Assembly (NCBI GenBank): GCA_049644285.1
Contig: JBARRP010000036.1
Coordinates: 1-64,000, forward strand
Source of the DNA: CAVRXT01 sp049644285
Lineage (GTDB): Bacteria; Acidobacteriota; Terriglobia; Acidiferrales; UBA7541
Length of the DNA: 64,000 bases
Direction of reading: 5' to 3'
The first letter of the stretch is position 1; each line of letters begins with the position of its first letter. Below are positions 16,908 through 25,150 of the stretch, one piece after another. Below the pieces are notes generated by a model. That model made no database searches and had not been told where the DNA came from. It worked only from the letters and a program-made list of their open reading frames with translations. The translations under genes were made by a program, and so were the position numbers.

Positions 16908-18029
16908 CTAGGCGAGGTGGCCGAGCTGCAGACGCGTTTGAAGTACGCGTAGGATCGAGTCGCGCGCGATAATCCCGACTATATGGCCGTCATCGAGAAC
17001 CGGCATCTGATTGATATCGTCTGCTTGCATGCGTTCGAGAACGCCGAGAACGGGCTCGGAAGGCGAAGCCCATTTGATCTTATCAATAGGCCTCATCGCA
17101 GCCTGGATCGACGTGTTCGGCCACTCGTCGCGCGGTATATCCCGCACCGCATGCAGCGTCACCAGTCCTACCGGGACCCCATTGCCAGTGACAATATGGC
17201 AGCGCCGGCCGGTTCGGAGGACTTCATGGACGTAGTTTTCAAGCGACAGGTCCCGCGCCACGGTGGGCACATCTTGACTCATGATGTCGGAAGCACGGAG
17301 GCCGGTGAGGGTATTGCGGATCGCCACCTGCGCATAGCTTTCCTGGGCCGCGCTCAAAAGGAACCAGCCGATGAAAACCCACCAAAGCCCGCCGAACCAG
17401 TTGCCCCGGAGCGCTGTGAAGATCCCGCCGAAGATCATGAAGTAGGCGAAAAGCTGCCCGCTCTGCGAGGCGATGCGCGTAGCCTTCGAAAAATCGCGCG
17501 TGATCCCCCAGGCAATTGCCCGGAAGACCCTTCCGCCGTCGAGAGGGAATCCAGGGACAAGATTGAAGGCCGCCAGAACGAAATTGATTTTGGCGAGCCA
17601 ATCGCAAGTTGCGCCGATCATTTCGAAGTTGCCGAAATAATGTGCGACCAAGTAAAACGCGGCGGACAAGACAAAGCTCGAGATCGGTCCCGCGATCGCG
17701 ATATTGAATTCCTGTTTGGCGCTTGAGGGCTCGCGCCCGATGCGGGCCAGCCCGCCAAACACGAACAGCGTTATCGAAGCGACGGGAATCTTGTAGCGCT
17801 GCGCCACAATGCTGTGGCTCAATTCATGGAACACCACCGAGCCAAAAAACAGCAGGCTGGTGATGATTCCGAGGGCCCAGTGCTGCGCGGGAGTCCACGA
17901 GGGGTGCTGGGCGGTGAACTGCGTGCGTAGGGAAAAAGTGATCAGAGCGAAGATAATGAACCAGCTCGAGTGAAGATAGATCGAAATCCCGAAGATCTGC
18001 CCGATTCGGATGCCGGAGCCAGGTGTCAC
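16908..18029 (-). CDS. Site-2 protease (M50 metalloprotease) with paired CBS domains
   Basis: This is a 373-residue intramembrane zinc protease. The zinc-binding HELSH motif is at 68-72 in the second or third membrane helix, and the second motif NLVPGFPLDGGR lies near 154-166, both diagnostic of M50B proteases. After six membrane segments, residues about 240-365 form two CBS motifs (IMSQDVPTVARDLSLENYV; DINQMPVLDDGHIVGII), which in relatives bind adenine nucleotides and regulate the protease. Such enzymes cleave membrane-bound regulators. The neighbouring OmpR pair ends its upstream side at 16795 on the same strand, with 112 bases between the genes. The substrate is unknown. Confidence 0.9.
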   Translation of the reverse strand: MTPGSGIRIGQIFGISIYLHSSWFIIFALITFSLRTQFTAQHPSWTPAQHWALGIITSLLFFGSVVFHELSHSIVAQRYKIPVASITLFVFGGLARIGREPSSAKQEFNIAIAGPISSFVLSAAFYLVAHYFGNFEMIGATCDWLAKINFVLAAFNLVPGFPLDGGRVFRAIAWGITRDFSKATRIASQSGQLFAYFMIFGGIFTALRGNWFGGLWWVFIGWFLLSAAQESYAQVAIRNTLTGLRASDIMSQDVPTVARDLSLENYVHEVLRTGRRCHIVTGNGVPVGLVTLHAVRDIPRDEWPNTSIQAAMRPIDKIKWASPSEPVLGVLERMQADDINQMPVLDDGHIVGIIARDSILRVLQTRLQLGHLA

Positions 18030-18130
18030 GGATTGCCCCCTGCCCGGGATTATAGCTCAGCCGAGGAAATGGGTCTCAGTTTCCACAGCGTGTGCCCGCC
18101 GACACGACTGGATTGATCCTGATGGGTTGT

Positions 18131-18157
18131 AGCTCTCTATTTTGCAACTAGATAGCT
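18131..18157. promoter_or_regulatory. 9-bp imperfect palindrome upstream of the L,D-transpeptidase gene
   Basis: AGCTCTCTA (18131-18139) and TAGATAGCT (18149-18157) are inverted copies with one mismatch around a 9-base AT-rich centre. It lies 57 bases before the transpeptidase start at 18214 and about 100 bases upstream of the divergent protease gene, a reasonable place for an operator. No regulator is assigned. Confidence 0.3.
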
Positions 18158-18213
18158 CCTGGCCCAGCACATGCCGTCTTCGTCCGTGGGAAGCGCGAAC
18201 GAGGGAGACGGCA

Positions 18214-18873
18214 ATGCGGCGAAATCAGCAAGAAAGGCAGACTCGGGGAGCAAAAAACCCTTGCCACGCACCTTCTTCTCGGCTCGTTCTTGCAACGTTT
18301 CTTTTCGTGTTAGCAAGCGGCCTGGCGGCGCAAACCGCGCCTCAACCTCCCTATCCGAAATCGTCACAGGCAACTCCGGCGTCAAACTCAGCCAGACGAA
18401 TTGTTGTTAGCATCCCCGACCACAAACTGGCGCTTGTCGCAGACGGGCGAATGGTGAAGGTGTATCCAGTCTCCGTCGGCGCGCCGGAATCGCCGAGCCC
18501 GAAAGGCGAATTCAAGATCGTCCGCCGACTTACTGACCCGACGTATTACCAGCCTGGGGTTGTCATCCCACCGGGTCTTGAGAATCCCTTGGGCTCGCGC
18601 TGGATCGGGCTGAACCTGAAGGGCTACGGCATTCACGGCACGAACCAGCCGCAGTCGATTGGCTACAACGCATCGCACGGCTGCATCCGCATGCGCAATC
18701 GCGATGTGAAAGAGCTTTTCGAGTTGGTGCGCGAAGGCGACGCCGTCGAGGTGCATGGCGAGCGCGATGCAGCCACCGAAGCGATTTTCAGCGGTCGCGA
18801 AAATGAGCAATTCGCCGTTGTGAAATCCTTCGGCGGCGCGATTTCGAGTGCGCCCGCGATACCGGAGCGCTGA
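18214..18873 (+). CDS. L,D-transpeptidase (YkuD domain)
   Basis: This is a 219-residue exported enzyme that forms 3-3 cross-links in peptidoglycan or attaches proteins to it. The ATG at 18214 follows GGGAG at a good distance, and a hydrophobic export segment follows (LVLATFLFVLASGLAA, about 25-40). The YkuD domain spans about 60-185. The catalytic signature is complete: HGTNQPQSIGYNASHGCIRM, containing the nucleophilic cysteine, its histidine and the arginine. There is no LysM or peptidoglycan-binding domain. It is followed by a small membrane protein and an SPFH protein on the same strand, a likely envelope operon. Confidence 0.9.
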   Translation: MRRNQQERQTRGAKNPCHAPSSRLVLATFLFVLASGLAAQTAPQPPYPKSSQATPASNSARRIVVSIPDHKLALVADGRMVKVYPVSVGAPESPSPKGEFKIVRRLTDPTYYQPGVVIPPGLENPLGSRWIGLNLKGYGIHGTNQPQSIGYNASHGCIRMRNRDVKELFELVREGDAVEVHGERDAATEAIFSGRENEQFAVVKSFGGAISSAPAIPER

Positions 18874-18915
18874 AGAGGCCGGAGCGTGTAGGACGCGGAA
18901 TCGGTGGAGGCGAAC

Positions 18916-19107
18916 GTGGAAAGCATTCTGGCAATCGGAGAAGTTGCAAGCGCGGTTTTGGTTTCGTTTTCGATCGCATTTTTGCTCGAGTGGCTCGGTC
19001 TGCGCGGTTTGATGCGCCTGATGCCTACGACCGCAATGCATGCGCGCGTTGCGGCCTCGGCAGGCAACGAATCGCCGCGGCCCACTCGTGCGGGACATTG
19101 CAGCTAA
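18916..19107 (+). CDS. 63-residue membrane protein between transpeptidase and SPFH genes
   Basis: The GTG at 18916 is preceded by GGAGG and a five-base spacer, an ideal ribosome-binding arrangement, and gives a product beginning MESILAIGEVASAVLVSFSI. One hydrophobic helix (about 5-27) is followed by a short basic/hydrophobic stretch (GLRGLMRLMP) and a hydrophilic tail. Its stop codon lies inside the AAGGAGG site of the SPFH gene, strong evidence for coupling. No named family is recognised. A role as a small partner of the SPFH protein or the transpeptidase is inference from position. Confidence 0.65.
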   Translation: MESILAIGEVASAVLVSFSIAFLLEWLGLRGLMRLMPTTAMHARVAASAGNESPRPTRAGHCS

Positions 19108-19117
19108 GGAGGCGGAC

Positions 19118-20455
19118 ATGATTTTTCTCAAATATTTATTGCTGATAGTGGGCATTGGGTTCTTTGGGAGCGCTGCGGCCCTTGTGTTGTACGACGTCTA
19201 CTTGGCCATCGAACTCGAGCGGCTCCTGCGCCGCGAAGCGGCGGCCGGCGCGCCGCCGAGTGGCGGCGGAACGGCCGGCGTCCGCCGGCATCACGTGATC
19301 CGTTGGAACACAGCAGGCAAACTGGCGGCGCTCGCGGTTCTCCCGTTCTTGCTCGCTCTCAGCATCGTTGTTGTGCCGGGTGGCGAAGCTGGAGTGCGCG
19401 TGAGCGAGATCTCGGGTGTGCGTCCGGGCACGCTCTATCCCGGCGTGCATTTTGTCCTGCCGCTATTTGAGCGCGTGGCGCTCTTCGACATCCGCGATAA
19501 GGTTTTTCAGACCGCCGCGCTCGAGAAGGTCGGGCAGAAGGGGCCAGCCAAGCCCGAGGTTCTGCAGGTCGAGGCGCGCGAGGGGCTTTCTGTCGGGCTC
19601 GCGGTCGTCGTGCGCTACCGCATCGATCCCCGCAAGCTCGACTACATCGAAGCAAACCTGCCGCAGCCGCTCGAGGACGAAATCGTCGCCCCAGTCGTTT
19701 CAAGCGCGTTCCGCGAGCTCGCGCCGAACTACATCGTGCGAGATGTGTTCTCGACCAAGCGCGAGGAGTTTCGCCAGCGTGCCGCCGGAATCATCACCCA
19801 GCGACTGGCGCAGGACTCCATCGTTGTGAAAGAAGTGCTGCTACGCAAAGTGGATCTTCCTGATGAATACGCGAAAGGGCTCGAAGGCCTCCTCCTGAAG
19901 GAACAAGAAGACGAACAGATACTGGTCGAAGCGCAGATCGAACAGAAGCGCGTGCGCATCGCCGAATCCCAGGCGGAAGCGGTCAAGGTCCGGCAGGTGA
20001 AGCGCGCGGAAGCCGATGCCGCCGCGCGTGTGATCCAAGCCAAGGCCGAGTCAGACGCCATGCAGTTCACCCTGCCGCTGAAACAGAAACAGATCGAGCA
20101 GACTCGGCTCGAAGCCCAGGCGCGCAAGGAAGCGACTATCGAAAACGCCCAAGCCGAGGCCCAGGCCAAGGTGATCGACAGCAAGGCCGAGCAGCAGCGC
20201 CAGAACCTGCTCGCCGACGCGGAAGCGAATCGCATTCGCATCACCTCGGCCGCGAACGCAGAAAAAATGCAGGCCGAGGCAGTCGCGTTGAAGGCAAATC
20301 CGCTGCTGGTTCAGAAAATCATTGCGGAGCGGCTCTCGGACAAAATCCAGATCGTGATGGTTCCGGCCGACGGGAAGTTTTTCTTCGCCAATGATGTGTT
20401 GCGCGCGGCTCAGGCGGGAGAAGACCCGCCGCTGAAGCCCAGCGGGCAGCGCTGA
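19118..20455 (+). CDS. SPFH/band-7 (flotillin/prohibitin-like) membrane protein
   Basis: This is a 445-residue protein of the stomatin/prohibitin/flotillin superfamily, which forms large membrane-anchored cages that organise membrane patches and proteases. The ATG at 19118 has AAGGAGG five bases upstream; the longer frame from 19040 overlaps the preceding gene. It has an N-terminal membrane helix (MIFLKYLLLIVGIGFF), a second hydrophobic segment near 70-90 (LAALAVLPFLLALSIVVV), the SPFH domain at about 95-290, and a long alanine/glutamate/glutamine-rich coiled coil at about 270-400. The second helix before the SPFH domain is extra compared with simple stomatins. A strong terminator follows, so this is the last gene of the unit. 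Confidence 0.88.
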   Translation: MIFLKYLLLIVGIGFFGSAAALVLYDVYLAIELERLLRREAAAGAPPSGGGTAGVRRHHVIRWNTAGKLAALAVLPFLLALSIVVVPGGEAGVRVSEISGVRPGTLYPGVHFVLPLFERVALFDIRDKVFQTAALEKVGQKGPAKPEVLQVEAREGLSVGLAVVVRYRIDPRKLDYIEANLPQPLEDEIVAPVVSSAFRELAPNYIVRDVFSTKREEFRQRAAGIITQRLAQDSIVVKEVLLRKVDLPDEYAKGLEGLLLKEQEDEQILVEAQIEQKRVRIAESQAEAVKVRQVKRAEADAAARVIQAKAESDAMQFTLPLKQKQIEQTRLEAQARKEATIENAQAEAQAKVIDSKAEQQRQNLLADAEANRIRITSAANAEKMQAEAVALKANPLLVQKIIAERLSDKIQIVMVPADGKFFFANDVLRAAQAGEDPPLKPSGQR

Positions 20456-20504
20456 GGGTTCCCGGCCGATCCCGCGGGAGGTCGGTGGATCGGAATCGGG
20501 TTAG

Positions 20505-20575
20505 CCGCTGGTAAATCCCCCTTGCGGGTGGCTTCGCGAACCGCCGCCGCGAAGCTGCCCTGCCAGCGGTTTTTT
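20505..20575 (+). terminator. Strong two-tier intrinsic terminator
   Basis: An outer stem CCGCTGG (20505-20511) / CCAGCGG (20563-20569) encloses an inner perfect stem GCTTCGCG (20531-20538) / CGCGAAGC (20548-20555). It is followed directly by six T (20570-20575). It lies 50 bases past the SPFH stop codon and 45 bases before the next gene, and should end the transpeptidase/SPFH transcript. Confidence 0.85.
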
Positions 20576-20620
20576 CGGGGTGTGCTATGATGACCTGCTA
20601 CGAACAGTTAGCGCAAACCG

Positions 20621-21877
20621 ATGCGGTTGTTCCGCCGACTCCTTCTCCTTTACTTGTACTTGCCGACCCTGTTTTCATCTCTGCTCTGGGCCGCTCCTCA
20701 GCAAATGGGGGACGAAAACCTGAACGCGGGCGTGCGCGAGCTGGCGCGCAAGGTCATTACGGTAGTCTTGCCTTCGGGGCGGGAGCTCGAATTGATGGCG
20801 GACTCTGAGAATTTGTCTTCGCTCCCGTCTTCGGAATTCCGTCAGGGAATCAGGGTTTTTGGCGAAGAGATGCAGAGCCGTGGAGTGCGAATCTCAACCG
20901 TGGTCCGACCTAGCGGCACAGCCGTTCGGATATTTCTGTCGGAAAACGCACAAGAATATCTCTGGGTTGGACAAATTCTCCGAGAGGGCGGAAATCACGT
21001 TGTGATCACGACTGTTCCGCGCGCCAGCGTCGCAGCTAAATCTCCTGCGAAGCCGCTGATGCTTTTGCAGAAACAGCTCATCTTGAGCGAACCCGACGCG
21101 ATCCTGGACCTGCTGTTCTATAAATTCCCGGAAAGCGGGGACCAACGCTTGCTCGTGCTCGAACCGGAGGAGGTACGCGTCTTTCGCGCCGATAAGACCG
21201 GTTGGACGGTGGAAGCCAGCATCCCATTGCATCATGACTCGCCGTGGCCGCGCGATCTGCGAGCGCGGTTGCTGCAGGTCTCCGAGGGCGTGACCGCCTT
21301 TTATCCGGACGCCCGGTGTCATCTCTCATTTCGAGATTTGTGGGCCGCTAGTTGCGAGGCAAAATCATCCAGTTTTCCGGTTTTTTCTTCTCACGAGTTC
21401 GTTCAGATGGCGCAATTTGAGCCGCGTCGAAATTTCTTCAGAAGCTCGTCGGGAGAGGAAGAGGCTCGCACGGGAATCGTGCCTGCCTATGCGATCGCTT
21501 ATCTGGGAATGCATGTTGGTGAAACCTGTGCCGTAGCCGCGCATTTGGATGGCCGTGCCGTGCTCGATCAGAAGTCCGGCGAGCCGGTTGGTGAGATCCC
21601 CGGCTGGGGAAGCGACATCGTGGCCCAGAGCACAACATGTGGTCGCCAATGGCAGGTACTGGTGACGCGGCCGGGGGATTGGACCGAGCCCGATGCGATT
21701 CAGGCGTTCGAGATTGTTGACCGGCAACCCGAGTCCGTGAGCCCGGTCGTGGATTTCCCGGGGCCAGTCACGGCGCTCTGGGCCGCCGAAGGAGGCGATT
21801 CGGCGATCGCGGTGATTCGAAATCTTAAGACAGGAGTTTATGAGGCGTACAGCCTTTCGCTCACTTGCAGCCACTAG
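20621..21877 (+). CDS. Unknown exported protein, first gene of a sensor operon
   Basis: This 418-residue protein is not recognised. Its first 25 residues (MRLFRRLLLLYLYLPTLFSS) are a clear signal peptide ending near LLWAAPQQ. There are no later membrane helices. The mature part looks like beta-strand-rich secreted protein with several cysteines (CHLSF, AASCEAK, ETCAVAA, TTCGRQW), which could form disulphides, and some repeats of a VTALWAAEGGDSAIAV type reminiscent of propeller proteins. It overlaps the following solute-binding protein gene by 38 bases, so the two are co-translated. It probably acts in the periplasm with that protein. Confidence 0.75.
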   Translation: MRLFRRLLLLYLYLPTLFSSLLWAAPQQMGDENLNAGVRELARKVITVVLPSGRELELMADSENLSSLPSSEFRQGIRVFGEEMQSRGVRISTVVRPSGTAVRIFLSENAQEYLWVGQILREGGNHVVITTVPRASVAAKSPAKPLMLLQKQLILSEPDAILDLLFYKFPESGDQRLLVLEPEEVRVFRADKTGWTVEASIPLHHDSPWPRDLRARLLQVSEGVTAFYPDARCHLSFRDLWAASCEAKSSSFPVFSSHEFVQMAQFEPRRNFFRSSSGEEEARTGIVPAYAIAYLGMHVGETCAVAAHLDGRAVLDQKSGEPVGEIPGWGSDIVAQSTTCGRQWQVLVTRPGDWTEPDAIQAFEIVDRQPESVSPVVDFPGPVTALWAAEGGDSAIAVIRNLKTGVYEAYSLSLTCSH

Positions 21878-23300
21878 CATCGCCCTCGCTGCACTTTTCG
21901 TTGCCGGAATCGTGCGTTCGGCACGGAGACCGCGGTATGGCGGAACGCTGCGCACAGAAATTGGAGCTGCGGTTGCCTCGCTCAATCCGGCGGCGCCGTT
22001 TGCGAACACAGCAGAATCCGCCGCCAAGGAAAAGTTGATGGCGCTCGCCTTCGATCGGCTCGTCACGTTCGACGAGCGCGGACAACTGATGCCGGGACTG
22101 GCAATTTCTTGGCAGACAGGCCCCGACCACAAGAAATGGACGTTTCGTTTGCGCGAGAACGTGAGGTTTCACAACGGCTCGGTATTTTCCTTAGACGATA
22201 TCGATTCCATCTTGAAGACGGCAAACCCGGGTTGGCGGATTGCCACTGAGGTGGAAAGCGTCGGAGGGTTTCAGGAGGAAATCGTTGAGATCGAAACAGA
22301 CTCCCCGGCTCCGGGTTTGCCGGCCGAGCTTGCTTCGCCGCGCAACTTTATTTTTCGTCGGAACGCTGATGGCTCTTTGGTTGGCACAGGGCCTTTCAAG
22401 ATCGACTCATGGGAAGCGGGGCGGCGCGCAGTGTTTGCGGCATTCGAAGGTAATTGGCAGGGACGGCCGTTTGTTGATTCGATCGAGGTTCAGATGGGGC
22501 GCGGTGCGCGGGACCGCCTGATTGATCTCGAGGTCGGCAAGACGGATTTCGTGGAGATTCCGCCGGAAGAAGCGCGCCGGGCAATGGATCGCGGGGTACG
22601 CGTAAGCGCCTCGCAACCGGACGAGCTCTTGGCGCTCGTTTTCACGGCGGGCCGCCCCGTAGCGGAAGATGCGCGCACCCGGCATGCCCTCGCGTCATCC
22701 ATTGACCGCGCGGCGATTGTGAATTTCATTCTCCAGAAGCAAGGTGAGGCCGCTGGCGGGCTCTTGCCACAATGGTCCACCGGGACTGCGTTCCTGTTTT
22801 CGACCGTGCCTGATTCGGCGCAGGCAAAGCAACTCGCCTCGCAAATCAACCCCGCACCGGCGCTGCTCTTGGGCTATGATGGCGCGGATGCGCTCGAGAA
22901 AGCTGTCGCCGAGCGAATCGTAGTAAACGCCCGAGACGCAGGTCTGGCGGTGAGGGCGCAGCCGGTGACCGCGCAGGCCAAAGCATCTTCGCAATTTGAC
23001 GCCCGATTGATCCGGCTGCGCATGGATTCGCCCCTGCCGCGGCCGGCGCTGGCGGGGTTTCTGGCGGCGCTTGCGCCGATGACGGGGTTGGACCTGGCGC
23101 CCCTGTTGGACGAGGCGACGCCGCAAGATATCTACGAGCGGGAGCGCGCCGCGGTAGATAGTTGTCGCGTGATTCCGCTGGTCCACTTGGCGGACGCGTA
23201 CGGATTGAGCCCGCGGGTCAAAGACTGGGTGGCGCCGCCGGCGGGCGGAGGCCAGGGCTGGCCGTTTGCAAATGTCTGGCTGGAGGGGGAAGGGCGGTGA
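21840..23300 (+). CDS. Extracytoplasmic solute-binding protein, family 5 (peptide-binding type)
   Basis: This is a 486-residue relative of oligopeptide/dipeptide-binding proteins (SBP_bac_5). An N-terminal hydrophobic segment (LAATSIALAALFVAGIV) targets it to the periplasm. Family motifs are RYGGTLRTE near 33, LVTFDERGQLMPGLAISW, WTFRLRENVRFHNGSVFSLDDI and RHALASSIDRAAIVNFIL. It is somewhat shorter than the usual 520-550 residues. No permease or ATPase gene is nearby. Instead its stop codon overlaps the start of an NtrY-like kinase (GTGA), suggesting that it presents a ligand to that sensor rather than feeding a transporter; this is inference. Confidence 0.82.
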   Translation: MRRTAFRSLAATSIALAALFVAGIVRSARRPRYGGTLRTEIGAAVASLNPAAPFANTAESAAKEKLMALAFDRLVTFDERGQLMPGLAISWQTGPDHKKWTFRLRENVRFHNGSVFSLDDIDSILKTANPGWRIATEVESVGGFQEEIVEIETDSPAPGLPAELASPRNFIFRRNADGSLVGTGPFKIDSWEAGRRAVFAAFEGNWQGRPFVDSIEVQMGRGARDRLIDLEVGKTDFVEIPPEEARRAMDRGVRVSASQPDELLALVFTAGRPVAEDARTRHALASSIDRAAIVNFILQKQGEAAGGLLPQWSTGTAFLFSTVPDSAQAKQLASQINPAPALLLGYDGADALEKAVAERIVVNARDAGLAVRAQPVTAQAKASSQFDARLIRLRMDSPLPRPALAGFLAALAPMTGLDLAPLLDEATPQDIYERERAAVDSCRVIPLVHLADAYGLSPRVKDWVAPPAGGGQGWPFANVWLEGEGR

Positions 23301-25144
23301 CGTTTCGCATCAAACTTTTCGCGGTCTTCACGCTGGCGATCCTGCTGGCGGTAGGACTGGTCGCCATTAGCGTGACCTACGCGACGCGCCGCGCGTTTGA
23401 GCAGGTCTATACCCGCCACACGGATGCTTTGGTGGCGCAATTTCAGCGGGAGTTCGAGCGACGTGGACAGGACGTGGTCCGGCGGATTCAGGGAATCGCC
23501 GACGCCGAGGCCACGGTGCGCATGGCGATTGATCTCAGCCGCCCGCAAGCGGACGTTTCGGTCTACGTCCACGATGCCACCGGCTTGTCTCAGCAGCATC
23601 AGCTTGATTTTCTCGATCTCGTCTCCGGCGATGGTTCCATCATCTCCTCGGCGGAATGGCCGGCCCGCTTCGGATACAAAATGGAGTGGGTGACGCAGAC
23701 ACGGGATTGGGCCAGCGTCGGCCCGTTCTTAATGCGCGCCGAAACGGAAGCCGGCCCGGCGCTGGCGCTTCTGGCGGTTTCGACGGTGCGTGTTGGTGAA
23801 AGGAACCTCTACGTCGTCGGCGGTGAGCGCCTTGGGAGTGAGTTCCTCTCGTCGCTCGTCTTGCCCGCGGGAATGCGAGCGCTGCTTTACCGCAACCTCG
23901 ATCCGAATTTCACCGCGACAGATCTCGTGGATGCCTCGGGTCCTGCGAATGACGCGGACCGTCTCGCTCCGATCATCGATTGGGAGCGCAAAGACCCCGG
24001 AGCGAAAACCACGAAAATTCGTTGGACTCGCGATCCCGCCAGCACGGAAACCTTCCATGCCCTGCCGCTTATGGGACGGCAGAAGGACTTGCTCGGAGTC
24101 CTTCTCGTGGGTAGCTCGCGGCGCGACCTCTACGTGCTCGAACAGCGGATCATCTTGTTTGCGATCCTTGTGGGGATGGGAGGTCTGCTGCTCGGCGCCC
24201 TATTGAGCTGGTGGGCCGCCGAGCGTGTGACTCGGCCGGTACAAAAGCTGGTCGCGGGCGCACAAAGAGTGGCCGAGGGCAACTGGGGAACGCATGTGGA
24301 CGTGCGCTCACGCGACGAAGTCGGGCTGTTGGCGAAGACATTCAATCAGATGACCGATCAGCTCACCGAACAGCGCGACCGGCTGGTTCAGGCAGAGCGA
24401 GTCGCCGCCTGGCGCGAATTGGCGCGCCGGCTCGCTCACGAATTGAAAAATCCGCTCTTTCCCATGCAGATCACCGTCGAAAACCTGCGCCGCGCTCGCG
24501 ACCACAACCCCGAACAATTTGACGAAGTCTTCCGGGAGTCCACCGAAACGCTTCTTGCCGAGCTTGAGAATCTGAAGACGATCGTGGGGCGCTTCAGCGA
24601 TTTCGCGAAGATGCCACCGCCGGAACTTCAAACCGTCAACGTCAATGATATCGTGCGCAGCGTCGTGAAGCTCTTCGAGGGGCAATTCAGCGTGGTCGGG
24701 CGGCCGCCCATCACTCCGGAGCTGCACCTGGATGAGAATGTTGCTTCGATCCAAGCCGATCCGGTGCTGTTGCAACGCGCGGTGGAGAATCTGGTCTTGA
24801 ATGCCATGGACGCGATGCCCTCGGGAGGGATGATCGCGGTGACGACAGCCAGGCACGACAGCGCGGTGCGAATCGAAGTGTCGGACACCGGCACAGGTCT
24901 GACGCCCGAGGAATGCGAGCGGCTTTTCACTCCCTATTACACGACGAAGCAGCATGGCACCGGCCTCGGACTCGCGATCGTGCAATCGGTGGTGAGCGAC
25001 CACGGCGGGACGATCGGAGTCGAGAGCGAAGCGGGCGTCGGCACCACGTTCCGCATTGACCTACCCGCCCGGCCACCCAAGAATTCTCCCACCTCCGGAG
25101 CCGCCGTCGCTCCTCCTGTGACCACGCCTCCGAAGGAGGCTTAG
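23297..25144 (+). CDS. NtrY-like sensor histidine kinase
   Basis: This is a 615-residue membrane kinase. The GTG at 23297 shares four bases with the stop of the binding-protein gene and has a GGAGG-type site upstream. An N-terminal helix (LFAVFTLAILLAVGLVAISV) and a second near 320 bracket a large periplasmic domain of about 280 residues, followed by HAMP, the HisKA motif AWRELARRLAHELKNPLFPM (typical of NtrY) and an HATPase_c domain with ENLVLNAMDAMPSGG, VSDTGTGLTPEE and GTGLGLAI. The C-terminal 20 residues are proline/alanine-rich. The regulator gene follows after six bases. The pair should control sigma-54 promoters in response to a periplasmic signal. Confidence 0.88.
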   Translation: MTFRIKLFAVFTLAILLAVGLVAISVTYATRRAFEQVYTRHTDALVAQFQREFERRGQDVVRRIQGIADAEATVRMAIDLSRPQADVSVYVHDATGLSQQHQLDFLDLVSGDGSIISSAEWPARFGYKMEWVTQTRDWASVGPFLMRAETEAGPALALLAVSTVRVGERNLYVVGGERLGSEFLSSLVLPAGMRALLYRNLDPNFTATDLVDASGPANDADRLAPIIDWERKDPGAKTTKIRWTRDPASTETFHALPLMGRQKDLLGVLLVGSSRRDLYVLEQRIILFAILVGMGGLLLGALLSWWAAERVTRPVQKLVAGAQRVAEGNWGTHVDVRSRDEVGLLAKTFNQMTDQLTEQRDRLVQAERVAAWRELARRLAHELKNPLFPMQITVENLRRARDHNPEQFDEVFRESTETLLAELENLKTIVGRFSDFAKMPPPELQTVNVNDIVRSVVKLFEGQFSVVGRPPITPELHLDENVASIQADPVLLQRAVENLVLNAMDAMPSGGMIAVTTARHDSAVRIEVSDTGTGLTPEECERLFTPYYTTKQHGTGLGLAIVQSVVSDHGGTIGVESEAGVGTTFRIDLPARPPKNSPTSGAAVAPPVTTPPKEA

Positions 25145-25150
25145 TCTCGA

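Noticed and set aside
18388..19155. A 255-codon minus-strand frame opposite the transpeptidase and small membrane protein genes
   Set aside because: It is antisense to a YkuD domain with intact catalytic motif and has no start signal or domain of its own.
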